Shown here piece by piece: positions 20,716 through 30,860 of a DNA stretch of 64,000 bases. The stretch spans positions 1,366,001 through 1,430,000 of the forward strand of contig NC_090170.1 of NCBI RefSeq assembly GCF_017916325.1, in the 5' to 3' direction. Origin of the DNA: Leishmania martiniquensis. Taxonomy: Eukaryota > Euglenozoa > Kinetoplastea > Trypanosomatida > Trypanosomatidae. The notes under the pieces are model-generated. The model had not been told where the DNA came from, made no database searches, and saw only the letters and a list, made by a program, of their open reading frames with translations. How positions within the stretch are numbered: the stretch's first letter is position 1; every line of letters starts with the position of its first letter. Both the position numbers and the translations under genes were made by a program.

Positions 20716-20762
20716 GAGGTGGTGGTGGTGATGTGTGTGTGTGTGGGGGGGGCGGGGGGGAG
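20716..20762. repeat. Composite (GGT)n-(TG)n-G-run
   Basis: The same order of GGT triplets, TG dinucleotides and G-runs as at 6731-6776, at another intergenic site. Confidence 0.85.
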
Positions 20763-21523
20763 GGAACAGCTCCAAAGGAAGAGTGGTGGCGCTTTGTTCA
20801 GGTGCCGAGATACTTTCTAACGTAACGATGGGCATCTTTTTTTGACCACACTCTTCATGACGCCCTGCGGACCACCTCTCTCTCTTTCCCTTTCCATTCG
20901 TTCTTCATGCGACGCACCCACGTGCGATAGGCCTAAACAAGCATAGGCGGTTTCTATGCGAGTATTTGCGCGCGTGAGCCGGCGGCTGCGCCATTGTTGC
21001 CTTTACCCTGTCCATTTCTTATCGTCCATGTCTGTACAGGTTGCAGCTGCTGCGCTACATGCACCGTGCGACGTGTGCTACCGGATGCCATCTCTGTGTC
21101 TTTCCTTTTCCGAGCCAAGATGGAGCCGGGCTCCGGTAAACACAAGGCAATGCCATTGAAGGCCGAAAAACTGCCCACACTCCGAGTCTTCTCCCTTTGG
21201 GGGGTGGGTGGGTGATCCACGGTTTTGTTTGGTGGCTTTACGCTCGTCTTTCTCTCTCTTCTGTTGCGCTCATGCATTGTGCTCGTCGTTTGGCGCGGCG
21301 GCCATGATCTTGCTGGAAGAAATTCCTTCGGTGGCTGCTGTCGGCCTTTGAAGCAAGGGCGCCGGTGATGGGTGACACGGGCATCCAACGCGCCCGTCTG
21401 CGCGAACTCCCTTTGCTCACGGAAAGCGATATTGGTCGCGCCTTGCGTGCCACTCCGCAGCCTCACCCTTACTGCCGGAGATTCGTTGGATAAGAGCGCC
21501 GGCGAAGAAGTTGGCAAAACTTG

Positions 21524-23209
21524 TCATCCCGATGCAGCACGGTTGAAGCGCACGGTGCGCTGCATGAATGAGGGCACGTTCTCGCACTGCGACAGGCGAT
21601 GAAGAAGGCCTCCAGCAGCGCACAAGCGGAGGAGCACGGCATCCTCTGGATCCTCCCAAAGGTGCGCACAATTGTCGTCCTCCGAAGCGCGGAGACTAGG
21701 AGAAGCGGCCGCGTCCTCCGCCATAGTCACGGATGACGCCGGAATCGCTCTCCTAACGTAACGTAGCTGCATCTCTCGCATCTGATGCTGCGGCGCTGCC
21801 CTCAACGCGGACCGCCGGCGCGCAAAGTCTTTTACATGAACGGTGTTGTACGGTTGAAAAATGCCGCACACCTTATTGTTGTCCACCAGGATGGTCCGTC
21901 GTAGGTCCCGGCCGATCAGGTGCAAGTCCTTCGTGTAGCCGACGTTGGTCGGCGTGCAATGATCGCGGTTCAGAACTTCAATGGCATGTGTCTTGTCACC
22001 TACGCGCTGCGACGCTGAAGCATTGCCACTGGCATTGCTGTTGAGGCGAAAGGCAATGTCGGGGAAGTCTTCCTGCAACTTCCGCAGAACCGCGTGGGCG
22101 TAAAAGGCTTTGCTGGCGGTGAAAATGACCACTTCAAAGTGCTGCACACAGAACAAAAGAAACTCTCTCAGGTGTGGGCGGTATTTCACGAAAAGGGTGT
22201 AGCCTGTCGAAGTTTTTGAAGCTGCTGCGCCTCGGGCGTCGTCGGGCGGGCAGGGCACGTCCACCTCAGCATCCGCATCATCCATGGGCACGACTGATGT
22301 GTGCAGCAGCGTTTCGTCCATGTCGAGCACCACCGTCGGCCTGGCTTGGCCTTCTGCTTGGGGGGATAGATAGGGCACAAACTTCCAGTTGAGGAACGGA
22401 GACAAGTTGATCTGGCCATCCGACAAGACGCCCTCCTCACATTGAGGATCAAGCAAGGGGCAGCACCGCACCCCTTCCGGGTCGACGCAGACGGGGAGCT
22501 CTTCCTCTGTTGCGTAAAGAGTCGGGGCGTGCGGCGGCGCGAAGATGGAGAGCTTGCTCTTGCTGCCGCTTCGGCGGCCACGCCGCAGAGGATAGGAGGG
22601 ACCGCGTGGGAGGTAGGGCGCTGGAAATGGCACAGACGATAACTCAGCGGCGACGATTGCGGACTGCGCACTTAGGAGGACGCTCACACTTTCGCTGACC
22701 GCTTTAACTTTCGCCGCCGACGATGGCAGAAGCGACGCCAGAGTTTCAGCGATTGCCTTCCTTGACGGCGCGCTGTCGGGGAGGTGACTTCCCACCGACA
22801 CCGCCCCTCGTGCGGGCGGCAGCACCAGCAGCGAGCTGCGGCGGTCGGCTGCAGAGGAGCCCAGCGGGCTGCAACTGCGTTCGCCGGGGGGCGCCAAGGA
22901 GGCAGCGCTGCTCATCGACGAGTCAATGGTGCTATTGATGATGTAGGCACTGTCGGCGTCCTTGCCCTGGTGCGGTAAAAGACCATCCTGTGAGGCGCAA
23001 CGATAGGGGCAGGCGCGCCGCAGCGCGCAACCGGGCAGAGGCGCTGCGACCTCGAGCAGCGAACGCACGTTTACTGAGGCAAATGCGCTTCCGGTGTCTC
23101 CCAGGACCGCGGACCGCGTCAGCGGCGGTCGCACTGGCATGGCGAGCACGGCAGCACACTCGCAAGGCCGGCACGGACCAGTTACGGCGATGGACGAACA
23201 TGCAGGCAT
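21524..23209 (-). CDS. NIF/FCP-type (SCP-like) DxDxT protein phosphatase
   Basis: 561 aa from the ATG at 23209; a longer frame to 23350 starts with GTG and is not used. The N-terminal 240 residues are Ser/Ala/Pro-rich and unassigned. The catalytic domain starts at about 290 with VVLDMDETLLHTS, where D296 and D298 are the HAD nucleophile and acid and T300 completes DxDxT. It continues with KYRPHLREFL and FEVVIFTAS, and ends with NVGYTKDLHLIGRDL and ILVDNNKVCG at about 432-450. This order is that of small CTD phosphatases and Dullard. In yeast and animals these act on RNA polymerase II CTD or lipin. Trypanosomatid polymerase II lacks CTD heptads, so the substrate here is open. An Asn/Ser-rich insert (NSNASGNASAS) sits before the KDL motif. 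Confidence 0.92.
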   Translation of the reverse strand: MPACSSIAVTGPCRPCECAAVLAMPVRPPLTRSAVLGDTGSAFASVNVRSLLEVAAPLPGCALRRACPYRCASQDGLLPHQGKDADSAYIINSTIDSSMSSAASLAPPGERSCSPLGSSAADRRSSLLVLPPARGAVSVGSHLPDSAPSRKAIAETLASLLPSSAAKVKAVSESVSVLLSAQSAIVAAELSSVPFPAPYLPRGPSYPLRRGRRSGSKSKLSIFAPPHAPTLYATEEELPVCVDPEGVRCCPLLDPQCEEGVLSDGQINLSPFLNWKFVPYLSPQAEGQARPTVVLDMDETLLHTSVVPMDDADAEVDVPCPPDDARGAAASKTSTGYTLFVKYRPHLREFLLFCVQHFEVVIFTASKAFYAHAVLRKLQEDFPDIAFRLNSNASGNASASQRVGDKTHAIEVLNRDHCTPTNVGYTKDLHLIGRDLRRTILVDNNKVCGIFQPYNTVHVKDFARRRSALRAAPQHQMREMQLRYVRRAIPASSVTMAEDAAASPSLRASEDDNCAHLWEDPEDAVLLRLCAAGGLLHRLSQCENVPSFMQRTVRFNRAASG

Positions 23210-23239
23210 GTGAAGGATGAGTTCTATCCTGCAAGCACC

Positions 23240-23273
23240 CTGAACAGTAGCAGAGTAGCGGACAAAAAGAGAG
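23240..23273 (-). promoter_or_regulatory. Putative trans-splice acceptor of the CTD-like phosphatase
   Basis: A minus-strand pyrimidine tract (23273-23261) is followed by its first AG at 23241-23240, leaving a 30-nt 5' UTR. This supports the ATG at 23209. Confidence 0.5.
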
Positions 23274-26200
23274 CTGATCGCTTTCTCCGTTGCTTCGACG
23301 GAGAACAGGTGTTCGAGGAGAGGACACAGGATATCACGCCCACACAACACAAAGAAAGCGAACGGCCTTTTATCCTCTCAGGGAGGTTGCTGGGGTCTTT
23401 ACCTGTTCGTCTGCTTCTGTTGCACTTTGTCCTGTTGGCGTACCCTCGTGCAGACTAAAATCCCTTTTCGTGTTACTCAAAAGACGTAAAGATAAGCGAG
23501 ATTCTGAGTGCAATAGAGCTCAGCGCCCCGGAGCGGAGGAGAGAGGTCGGAGGGTCTCCAGAGAAAAAAAACGACGGTACGCTCAAAAGAATAGGCAAGA
23601 AGCAAAGCCTGCCACCCTTTCCTCCCCCCACAGAGCACAAAGATGCCAACAACACACACACCACCACCACCACACAAAAAAAAGAATACGAATTGAGAAA
23701 ATGAGACAAGGAGAAAGAAAGAAGCACTGTGCTGCACTTTGGGTGAGTATGCGTTCACAGACTGTTTTCTTTTTGCGCTTTACTTTTTACACTGGTGTAG
23801 AGATCCCCCTTTTTTCGGCCTTTTCGTTGTTTTTTTTATTTTCCGCCTCACCTTTCCTCTCCCTATGCCGTCGCCCAGGGCAAAGACCGTGACGGGGGGG
23901 GGGGTAAGGCCTCAGGCAAGGCTACACGTAAGTGCGCGCGATCACACTCTCGAGCAAAACGCGCGGAGAGAGGTGGCAGGGGCGAATATGAAACGGTGGA
24001 GGGAAAAAACAGAGGGCTGAGAGAGCGAGACGACTAAGTCAAGGAGGCGCAAATATATATATATATATATATATGAGCAGACGCCCCCACACTCCCAAAA
24101 CGACACACACACACACACAGAACGAAGAAAAAAAGACAGAAGGGAACGAATTGAGAAAACCGTCACGACTGATCTCAGGAACAAAGAAACGAAGGAAAAT
24201 GAGAGAGAGTCAGAGAGAAGGAAGAAAAGCCCTAAAGAGGAGGAAAGGAGCATACACGTAAGGCGAGAACAGTCAAAGGTGCGGCGGAGCGGAGAGTCAG
24301 AGAAGTAGCCAACGCACACTGAAATAAATACATGCAGGGAAGGGAGCAACGCAACGGGAAAAAAGAAGAATCTCGACAGGAGAATACCAAAAGAAACGGC
24401 AGCGAACTCGAAAAGCGAAAAAAAAACGAAGAGGGAAAAGGGGGTGGGGAGACGGATAGAAGGGATGTGCTTTCAACTGCACCAGCCCTCTTTTGTAAGG
24501 GGCCTCTGCGTTGCACCTACAACAGAACCGGCTGAACACGAGGAACAGCGTTGCACTCTGGCTAACACACACACACACACACAAGCACACAAACGGACGG
24601 ACACACGCACGCAGGCGCAGATAGGAGAGGGCTCAAAATCTACTGGCTGGATCTCCAATCTCTTTCTCAGTCCATTGCACCGCCTTCGCCACTGAGGCAT
24701 ACGCAGACACGCACGAGGACGGCGTGTGTGGGTGGGGGGAGGGAAGGGCCAAGAAGTTTTCGTAAAACAACGGCAGGAGGGAAAGGAGGAGGTGTAGTCG
24801 GGGCAGCGAGACTCGGGCACACGACAGAAGGCAGCAAAAAAGGAAGAGCGCCACTACACACACGAGAAAACGCGAAAAGAGAGCACCGATACTTCGCTTG
24901 CCCAGACAAAGAGCGAAAAGAAGGGAGCGCAATGCAACAGAGAGGAGGAGAAGCACACAAAAGCGAGTGGAAGTGGACACACAAAAAACAATGGTGCCAC
25001 GGGCAATAAGAATACGAGAAAATACGCAAGAAAAGAATAACAGAGTACGTGTGAGCAAAAAGTTGAAGGTTAGGGAAAGCCTGTGGGGAGGAGGTGAGAG
25101 GTAAGGTGGAGAAGAGTGATGGCGGGGTTGGCTCGAAGACGCGCGAGCAGAAGAAGGGGGAGAGGTATGTACCAAAACAAGAGCAAATACGCAGACACAC
25201 ACGCACGCGCATAGAGACCGAGTCAGCTTCTGAAGAGCGAGAAGGGGGCCGAGGGGATCGAGCGCTATGGGTAAGGTGGGCAGAGGGCTTGAAGAGAAGG
25301 AAGAAAAAAGACGCAATCGTAGGGTTGGTCGAAGAGAGATGAATAGGCAGTTATAAAGAACTCTACATGAAGGCGCACGCAGTATACACCAGCAAGGGGG
25401 AGAGAAGGGGGGTTATGATTGCGACCGTCAGAGTGCGTGACAGAACGCTGAAACGCACCACGTATCTTGCTGCTGGAGGAAGGGGCAGTACAAGTGTTGG
25501 GCGGATGCGTAACCGAGAAGGAAAGTACAAAACAGAGGGAAAGGGGGAGAAGAGGGGAGAAACGTGACTAAGTGGCGTTGCTTCCGTTTGAGTTCGCCGA
25601 TTTCTCGTCGCCACAGCGCCCTGATTCGTTTGGGGCCGATAAGTTGTGGGCCCACAGCAGCAGCAATAGCAGCGATAGAAGCGCCACCAACGAGACAAAG
25701 ACGCGGGAGTGCTTCAAAGGCAAAAAAGAAGACAGACAAATAGAGGGGTATGCCTCGCTGGTGACGAAGAGCACACGGGAGGAGTGAAAGCCACACCAAG
25801 ACGAGGGAAAGCAGCGTGACACGAAGAGAGTAACGAAAAAAATATCACACCACCACCTTAGCACGCCGTCACGAAACAAGCAGCCTTAACGCCCCTTCAC
25901 CTTCCTTCAGAAGTTAAGCGCCGCAAGGCAAATGAGACGAACGCAAAGAATGCGAAGGGCAAGGAATGCGTGCGACAAAGATCGCGGAAGGGAAGTTGGT
26001 GGAAAAAAAATAGTGAGGCCCCGGCGCGCACCCCGTCTCCCCATTCCTATCCCCTCTACTCTCTTCCCTATTTTGTTCTTCTTTCGTGCAACGTGTAAGG
26101 CGCGCAAACGAATGATGTTTATGCGTGTATGTGTGCGCCTAATCCCTTCGCCAGTGTACTTGACAGCTTCTGCGTGTCTTTTGGTGTCTCCCCTCTCTTT

Positions 26201-27166
26201 TCTCTCTGTGGGATGCTGGGCGCGTGAGAAGAAAGAAGGGCGGAGGGGGGGCAGCACACCGATGTGTGCGTGGGAAGGGTGACGAGGGCAACAAGTCGTT
26301 CACGTACGCACACTCTGCACGTACACAGGCACGCGGACGGAGAGAGATGATGCGCGCGAAAAGGCTAACAGCGCTACCAGACACACCTCTGTTCGGCAAT
26401 CGTTCAAGAGAACGACGTAATAGGGGAGAGAGGGGTATGCCGGGAGGTGTGTGTGTGTGTGTGTGTGCTAAGCGACAGGAGAGTGAGAAGTGGAGGGGCA
26501 GAGGGGTGGCGCGCGAAAATGTTTCGCTGTAGGAAACCAAAGTGAGAGTGAGCTCAGCACTTTTTTCCTCTGATGGTGGTGTTCTTTCTTTACTTGGGCG
26601 GATAGGCACCAAAGGCAGGCGATGCGTGTTGACCAAGTAGTACAGGAGACGCACATGTGTGTACGAGTGCGTGTGTAGTGGTATTCGGTGTACGTGGATG
26701 ACGCAAGTACGCAGTAACAGTCGTTGCACAGAATGGAAGCAGAAGCGAGGGAGCAGAGTTGGAAGGATGAACGTCGATAGAGAGCGGAAAGGATGAGCAC
26801 GTGCGAGAAAGTGATCGACGTCTGCGATGAGCAGGGGTTGTGGCGAGGGAGGCGAGTAGGCAATCAGCCACGCCTTCCTCGCCTTCACAGAGGAAAGCGC
26901 GGCAGCCACTTCACTTCTCGTGTAGATATGAAAATGAAAAAAAACAAGCAGAGCTCTCTCTTTTTTGTTGTCCTCGAAGAGCGCCGATGACCAAGACATC
27001 GCGAGCGCTGTCTCAGTGGACGCACCACCGTTCCTGTCATTCTGTGGTGGTCGTTTCTCCAATGTGCTTCGTGGAGCAGGTATGCCCTTGCCTTTTTTCC
27101 TGCGTGTGGTACGCCATCAACCCGTTCTCGAGCTCACCGGTGCGCGCTGGCCTCTAAGCGTTCGTA
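23274..27166. other. Intergenic spacer, 3.9 kb, purine-rich on plus strand
   Basis: The plus strand is dominated by A/G runs, so the transcribed strand is C/T-rich across several kilobases. Simple repeats include (AT)11 at 24053-24074, (AC)n at 24102-24118 and 24565-24582, and (GT)n at 26448-26467. Minus-strand frames of 227 aa (24633-25316) and 307 aa (26139-27062) consist of Leu/Ser/Phe/Cys/His-rich low-complexity sequence expected from pyrimidine-rich DNA. No gene is supported. Confidence 0.55.
24053..24074. repeat. (AT)11 microsatellite
   Basis: Eleven AT units, a striking AT-only island in GC-rich DNA. Confidence 0.9.
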
Positions 27167-28432
27167 TCACATGGAGTACTGGGCGAGCATGGCAGCGTAA
27201 GGCTCCAGCAGCATAGCCCAATACGTGTCGGCACACAGCAGCGCTGACATAGACGGGACCAATGCCGTCGTATCTGCAGATGCTTGCTGCAAAAGCTCAA
27301 CCTCAGCCCAGGCGCACGATTCACCACGAGTTCGTGCTGCGGCTACGGCGGCAGACATATGAGAGGCGATGATGCCGTCGCAAAGTGGCTGCGCCTGCGC
27401 GGCGGCGGGCGTGACGCAGGCAGCGCCACTTTCCGAGCGCGAGAGGTGGGCAATGAAGCTGCGAAGGAGGAGTGCTTCGCCAGTTAGTGGCGGAAGGTCT
27501 CCTGCACTGTTGTCACACTGCTGCACGGCCGCATCCTGTGCAGCGCGCAGTACGGAGGCCCACACACTCTCTGGAAAGTCTTGGCAATATCCACGAAGGA
27601 GCGCAAAGCACCAGTAGGCAGCCTCCTCACGCACGAGTCCCACCGCCGTGGAGCTCGGCGTCGCCACCGCAGGGGATCTCTTCACCAAGAAGTCGAACAA
27701 GTCGTCAGCGTTGGTGCTGCCGGCAGCCGCACCTTTCGATGCGGAGCCGCTGAGCCGCTGTAGCAGTGGTATCACCACCTGCTGCCAGCACCGAAAGACA
27801 TCGAGGACGAGGGCAACACCGAGGCGCTCGTTGCCGCCGTCGCTGTCTGGCGCTACATGAGCCCAGCGGAGGCGCCCCCCAAAGGACTTGACAAGGCCAC
27901 GTCCAGTGAGAAAGCGATCGCAATGCAGCGCTAAACAGTGGCATACATCCGCCTTCACAGCATCCTCCTTGTTGGCGAAGGCCGCGTTTACGGGCCAGAA
28001 GCAATCGCTCATGTCTAAGGCAGCCGACGTCGATGCCGCCACAGTCAAACCTTCCTCTTGCGCAGCGTCCTGTGCCAGGGGTAGGGAAGAGGTCGCCTTT
28101 AAGCTGCTCTTGCTCATCCCCCCCAGGCTGGCAGACGAGGGCAAGCTCACGAAGGATGACAGCAGCACCTGAAGGGGGAGGGTGATATCTACCAATGCAG
28201 TCATTGCTTCGGGTAGGGCAGACTCACCTGTCTTGGAATGCCACAGGCGGCGCAGCTCATCCCCCTCCATGCTGCAGAGAACTTGCGCGACTGAGCGCGT
28301 TATCAAGCCAAGATGGTGCTTTCGTACATACGCAGCGGTTGCGGCGTCCATCCGTGTACTCGTCGCTCCAGGAGCGCAAACTTTCGCATTAGCCTCTGTC
28401 ACCCTCGGGGCACTCCCAGCCTTGACAGGCAT
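27167..28432 (-). CDS. Conserved-looking protein of unknown function
   Basis: 421 aa from the first ATG; a second ATG at codon 28 (28351) would give 394 aa. Composition and codon use look like the recognised genes. Residues 28-65 (YVRKHHLGLITRSVAQVL) vaguely recall the RIIa/DPY-30 dimerisation fold used by flagellar proteins, but this is weak. The remainder is helical, Ala/Leu/Ser-rich, with several Trp and Cys residues (for example CFWPVNAAFANKEDAV and RCWQQVVIPLLQRL). I see no membrane segment and no catalytic motif. I do not recognise the family. Confidence 0.8.
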   Translation of the reverse strand: MPVKAGSAPRVTEANAKVCAPGATSTRMDAATAAYVRKHHLGLITRSVAQVLCSMEGDELRRLWHSKTGESALPEAMTALVDITLPLQVLLSSFVSLPSSASLGGMSKSSLKATSSLPLAQDAAQEEGLTVAASTSAALDMSDCFWPVNAAFANKEDAVKADVCHCLALHCDRFLTGRGLVKSFGGRLRWAHVAPDSDGGNERLGVALVLDVFRCWQQVVIPLLQRLSGSASKGAAAGSTNADDLFDFLVKRSPAVATPSSTAVGLVREEAAYWCFALLRGYCQDFPESVWASVLRAAQDAAVQQCDNSAGDLPPLTGEALLLRSFIAHLSRSESGAACVTPAAAQAQPLCDGIIASHMSAAVAAARTRGESCAWAEVELLQQASADTTALVPSMSALLCADTYWAMLLEPYAAMLAQYSM

Positions 28433-29184
28433 TCGGCAAGGGCGCTAGGCGGGGAGGGAACGAAAGAGTTGGTGTGTGTGTGCGCGCGCCTCTATCTGAA
28501 GGTGCGTTTACAGGGGTCGGTGGCGTTAATGTCTTGCTACGCACACCATGGGGACGCTCGAATTCAATGCAGGAGAGAGCCCCCATTCACACAAAAGCGC
28601 GCACACAGGGAGAGAAAACAACAAGGCGAGCAGAAAAGAAAGGGCCTGTGGAGACAAGAGTCATGTAGCGTGTGGGAAGATGACGCTGCGGGAGGAAACT
28701 TACCTCCTTGTGCTACGTTTCCACATGCCAGAACGCAGCACTGCTCCAAAGAAGCGAGCCACACCCCGCCATCGCAGCTTCTTTGGCCCCACCACGTGAT
28801 CGTGCGCACGATATATTGTGCGTTCCCCATCACCTCTTCTACCCTCTCCTTTGCATCTTTGTTGCTGCTTCAGGAATATTACTTCTCGCATACGCAGTTA
28901 GTAACGCGCATGCTCACATGGGCACCAATCGCGTTACACGATGACTTATATAAGCGGAGGGCCTACCCCTAGAGAGGCACACTAACAAACGACACGAAGA
29001 CGTCGCTGCAGAGGAGCGCAGCGGCATCACTCAAACTGCGGAGACAGGGGCACGGAGAGAGGAAGCATCGAAAGGAGGAGGGGTAGCGCACACGAGCCGA
29101 AGCCTCTCCACTGCTGTGCCCCGTCGGTTTCTCCACTTCATCTCCGTCGCCACCAGACGTACCACGTAGCCTATACACCTCGGA
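28433..29184. other. Intergenic spacer
   Basis: About 0.75 kb between Pno1 and the unknown gene. I see no gene or repeat in it. Confidence 0.5.
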
Positions 29185-29850
29185 CTAGAATGCGTTATTG
29201 ACACGGTTCATGACAGCACGAATGCGCGTGTACACTTTCGCCGCAGGGCTGCCACGGATCAAATCGCAAATGGCATCCCTCGCCACTCGAATGTTCTGTG
29301 TCGTGCCCATGATCCAGATCTTCGTGTCGGCGAGCACAATGCGGGTGCGGGTGACGTTTTCGATTGTGTACTTCGTCTTTCCATGTGAGCCGCTGATTCG
29401 GCCGATGCAGCGAGATAAGTTGTCGCCCTGCAGATTCGCACGCACGTCCTTGATTTCAAATCCTTCAATGTAGACGTCGTCCATACGCAGCAGTGCCACC
29501 GCGTCACGCACGTCAAAGCCAGCAATGACGGCTTTTACAAAGTCCTCTGCCTTCTGCAGCATCACTTTGCCGGCGGCGACGCTCTGATCGCCCTCGGCAG
29601 TGGATGTAGTAGGTGACGTGCGGAGGTCCACGCAGCGGGTCTTGAGGTTCATGCGGATTTCAAGCTTGCACTGCTCCACGATCGGTGTGTACACCTCCAT
29701 CCACACTTTCTTGAGTGGAGGAAAGCGGTGATGTGGAATCTTAATGCTGCGCGTTTCGCGCACAAACGAAACAGCGGTGGCCTTCGCGACCAGCGGCTTT
29801 GTCCCACCCTCCGCCACGGAGGAAGTTGCCTCCACAGCGTCAGAGGGCAT
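29185..29850 (-). CDS. PNO1: Pno1/Dim2-like KH-domain 40S ribosome assembly factor
   Basis: 221 aa from the ATG at 29850; the longer frame starts with GTG. The C-terminal 130 residues match the Pno1 family: a divergent first KH-like half (KAEDFVKAVIAGFDVRDAVALLRMDD) followed by a KH domain with GRISGSHGKTKYTIENVTRTRIVLAD, then IMGTTQNIRVARDAICDLIRGSP. Yeast and human Pno1 are about 250-270 aa, so length fits. By family knowledge it binds near the 3' end of 18S pre-rRNA in the nucleolus and works with Nob1. The N-terminal 45 residues are Ser/Thr/Ala-rich. Krr1 is the closest alternative, but the length and the C-terminal motif favour Pno1. Confidence 0.92.
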   Translation of the reverse strand: MPSDAVEATSSVAEGGTKPLVAKATAVSFVRETRSIKIPHHRFPPLKKVWMEVYTPIVEQCKLEIRMNLKTRCVDLRTSPTTSTAEGDQSVAAGKVMLQKAEDFVKAVIAGFDVRDAVALLRMDDVYIEGFEIKDVRANLQGDNLSRCIGRISGSHGKTKYTIENVTRTRIVLADTKIWIMGTTQNIRVARDAICDLIRGSPAAKVYTRIRAVMNRVNNAF

Positions 29851-29887
29851 CTGCACGCGTGTTTTGTAGGTCTTTAGCCGATAGCAC

Positions 29888-29910
29888 CTCGCCGACGAGG
29901 AGGAGGGGTG
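29888..29910 (-). promoter_or_regulatory. Putative trans-splice acceptor of PNO1
   Basis: A minus-strand C/T tract (29910-29896) is followed by AG at 29889-29888. Another AG lies directly before the start codon at 29852-29851. Both support the start at 29850. Confidence 0.4.
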
Positions 29911-30860
29911 AACGACCCTGGTGTGTGCGTCTGCGTGTTTGTGAGAGCCGGCAGAGCTGCTGTGCACTGCTGCACTATTCTTTTGCACTACTCAGAAGTT
30001 CGCGGCAGTGATAAGGAGAGGACAACAGAGCGTAGATGAGAACATCGCCGTCGACGAAAGGTCCGCGCAGAAGCGAGCGCGCGACGCTGCACGGAGGCGC
30101 AGAAGAGTGAGAAAGGGGAGAAAAGAGACGAGCGCAACAGCGCCGCTTCTCCGCCCGAAGATGAGCTCTCTTCCTTTGAGCTCACGGCTCTATTCCTCAT
30201 CATGGACGCGTTGCCGCGGTCGCAGCAGCCGCAGGTGGTGATGGCTTACCAGAGAGCGAGAGAGAGAAATCGGCTCTCACAGGACCACCACTCCGCTTCT
30301 TCTTCTTTCTCTTTGTGCCCTTTGTATACAGGAAAAGGCCGGGACGGAATAGCAAACAAGAAGTCGGCCAAGAAGTGTAAAGAGCGCGTGGAAGGAGGGA
30401 GTGAGTGAGGTGGTAGTGGTGGTGGTGGTAGGGGGGGCGTTGCGTTGGCAAAGAAAAAGCTGTGGTGATGCACTGCAGCACTGCCAGTGAGTCTCTAGTC
30501 TAACAAGATAAAAATGGTATGAGAGTTGCCCGTGAAGGTGAGCGAAGAAAAACAAAAAAGGTGGAAAAAAGGCAAAAGGGATGCGGCACTCAGCTCGAGA
30601 TGTACACGCCGTACCGTCCATCTCGCAGAGCCCGAGAAGCGCATTGCCTTCGGGCCAGACGTAGACGGTCGGAGATGCAGAGGGCACGACGTGCCTGCCT
30701 TCGCGTGCGCGTGTGCGTTTACGCTCGCAGCGAGGTCTGCCACAACGAGAGAGCCTCAGGGCGGAAGCGCGCAAGACTTGTGCCTCGGGTCTCTCTCTCT
30801 GGCGTGTCTCCACTTCCCCATTCCCGTTCGCTCACCGCCCAACCCTTAAAGACAAATGAG
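29911..30860. other. Intergenic spacer
   Basis: Spacer between the coiled-coil gene and PNO1. It contains a (GGT)n run near 30411-30433 and mixed sequence; no gene seen. Confidence 0.5.

Larger units (their letters stand above)
15641..21523. other. Gene-poor spacer, 5.9 kb
   Basis: The longest stretch without an accepted gene. Its left and right thirds are purine-rich on the plus strand. The middle (16.87-17.79 kb) is GC-rich and made of retroposon fragments. Open frames up to about 250 aa occur on both strands but are low complexity, overlap in several frames, or are interrupted relative to the related copy at 37.2 kb. It would supply the 3' UTR of the CTD-like phosphatase and the 5' flank of glycosyltransferase copy A. 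Confidence 0.55.

Noticed and set aside
20095..20835. 246-aa minus-strand open frame
   Set aside because: It spans the composite simple repeat and is Pro/His/Ser-rich low complexity with no domain-like segment.
24633..25316. 227-aa minus-strand open frame
   Set aside because: A Leu/Ser/Phe/Cys-rich product typical of translated pyrimidine-rich spacer, with microsatellite-encoded CVCVCV repeats.
26139..27062. 307-aa minus-strand open frame
   Set aside because: It contains THTHTH microsatellite translation and compositional bias. No conserved segment could be recognised.
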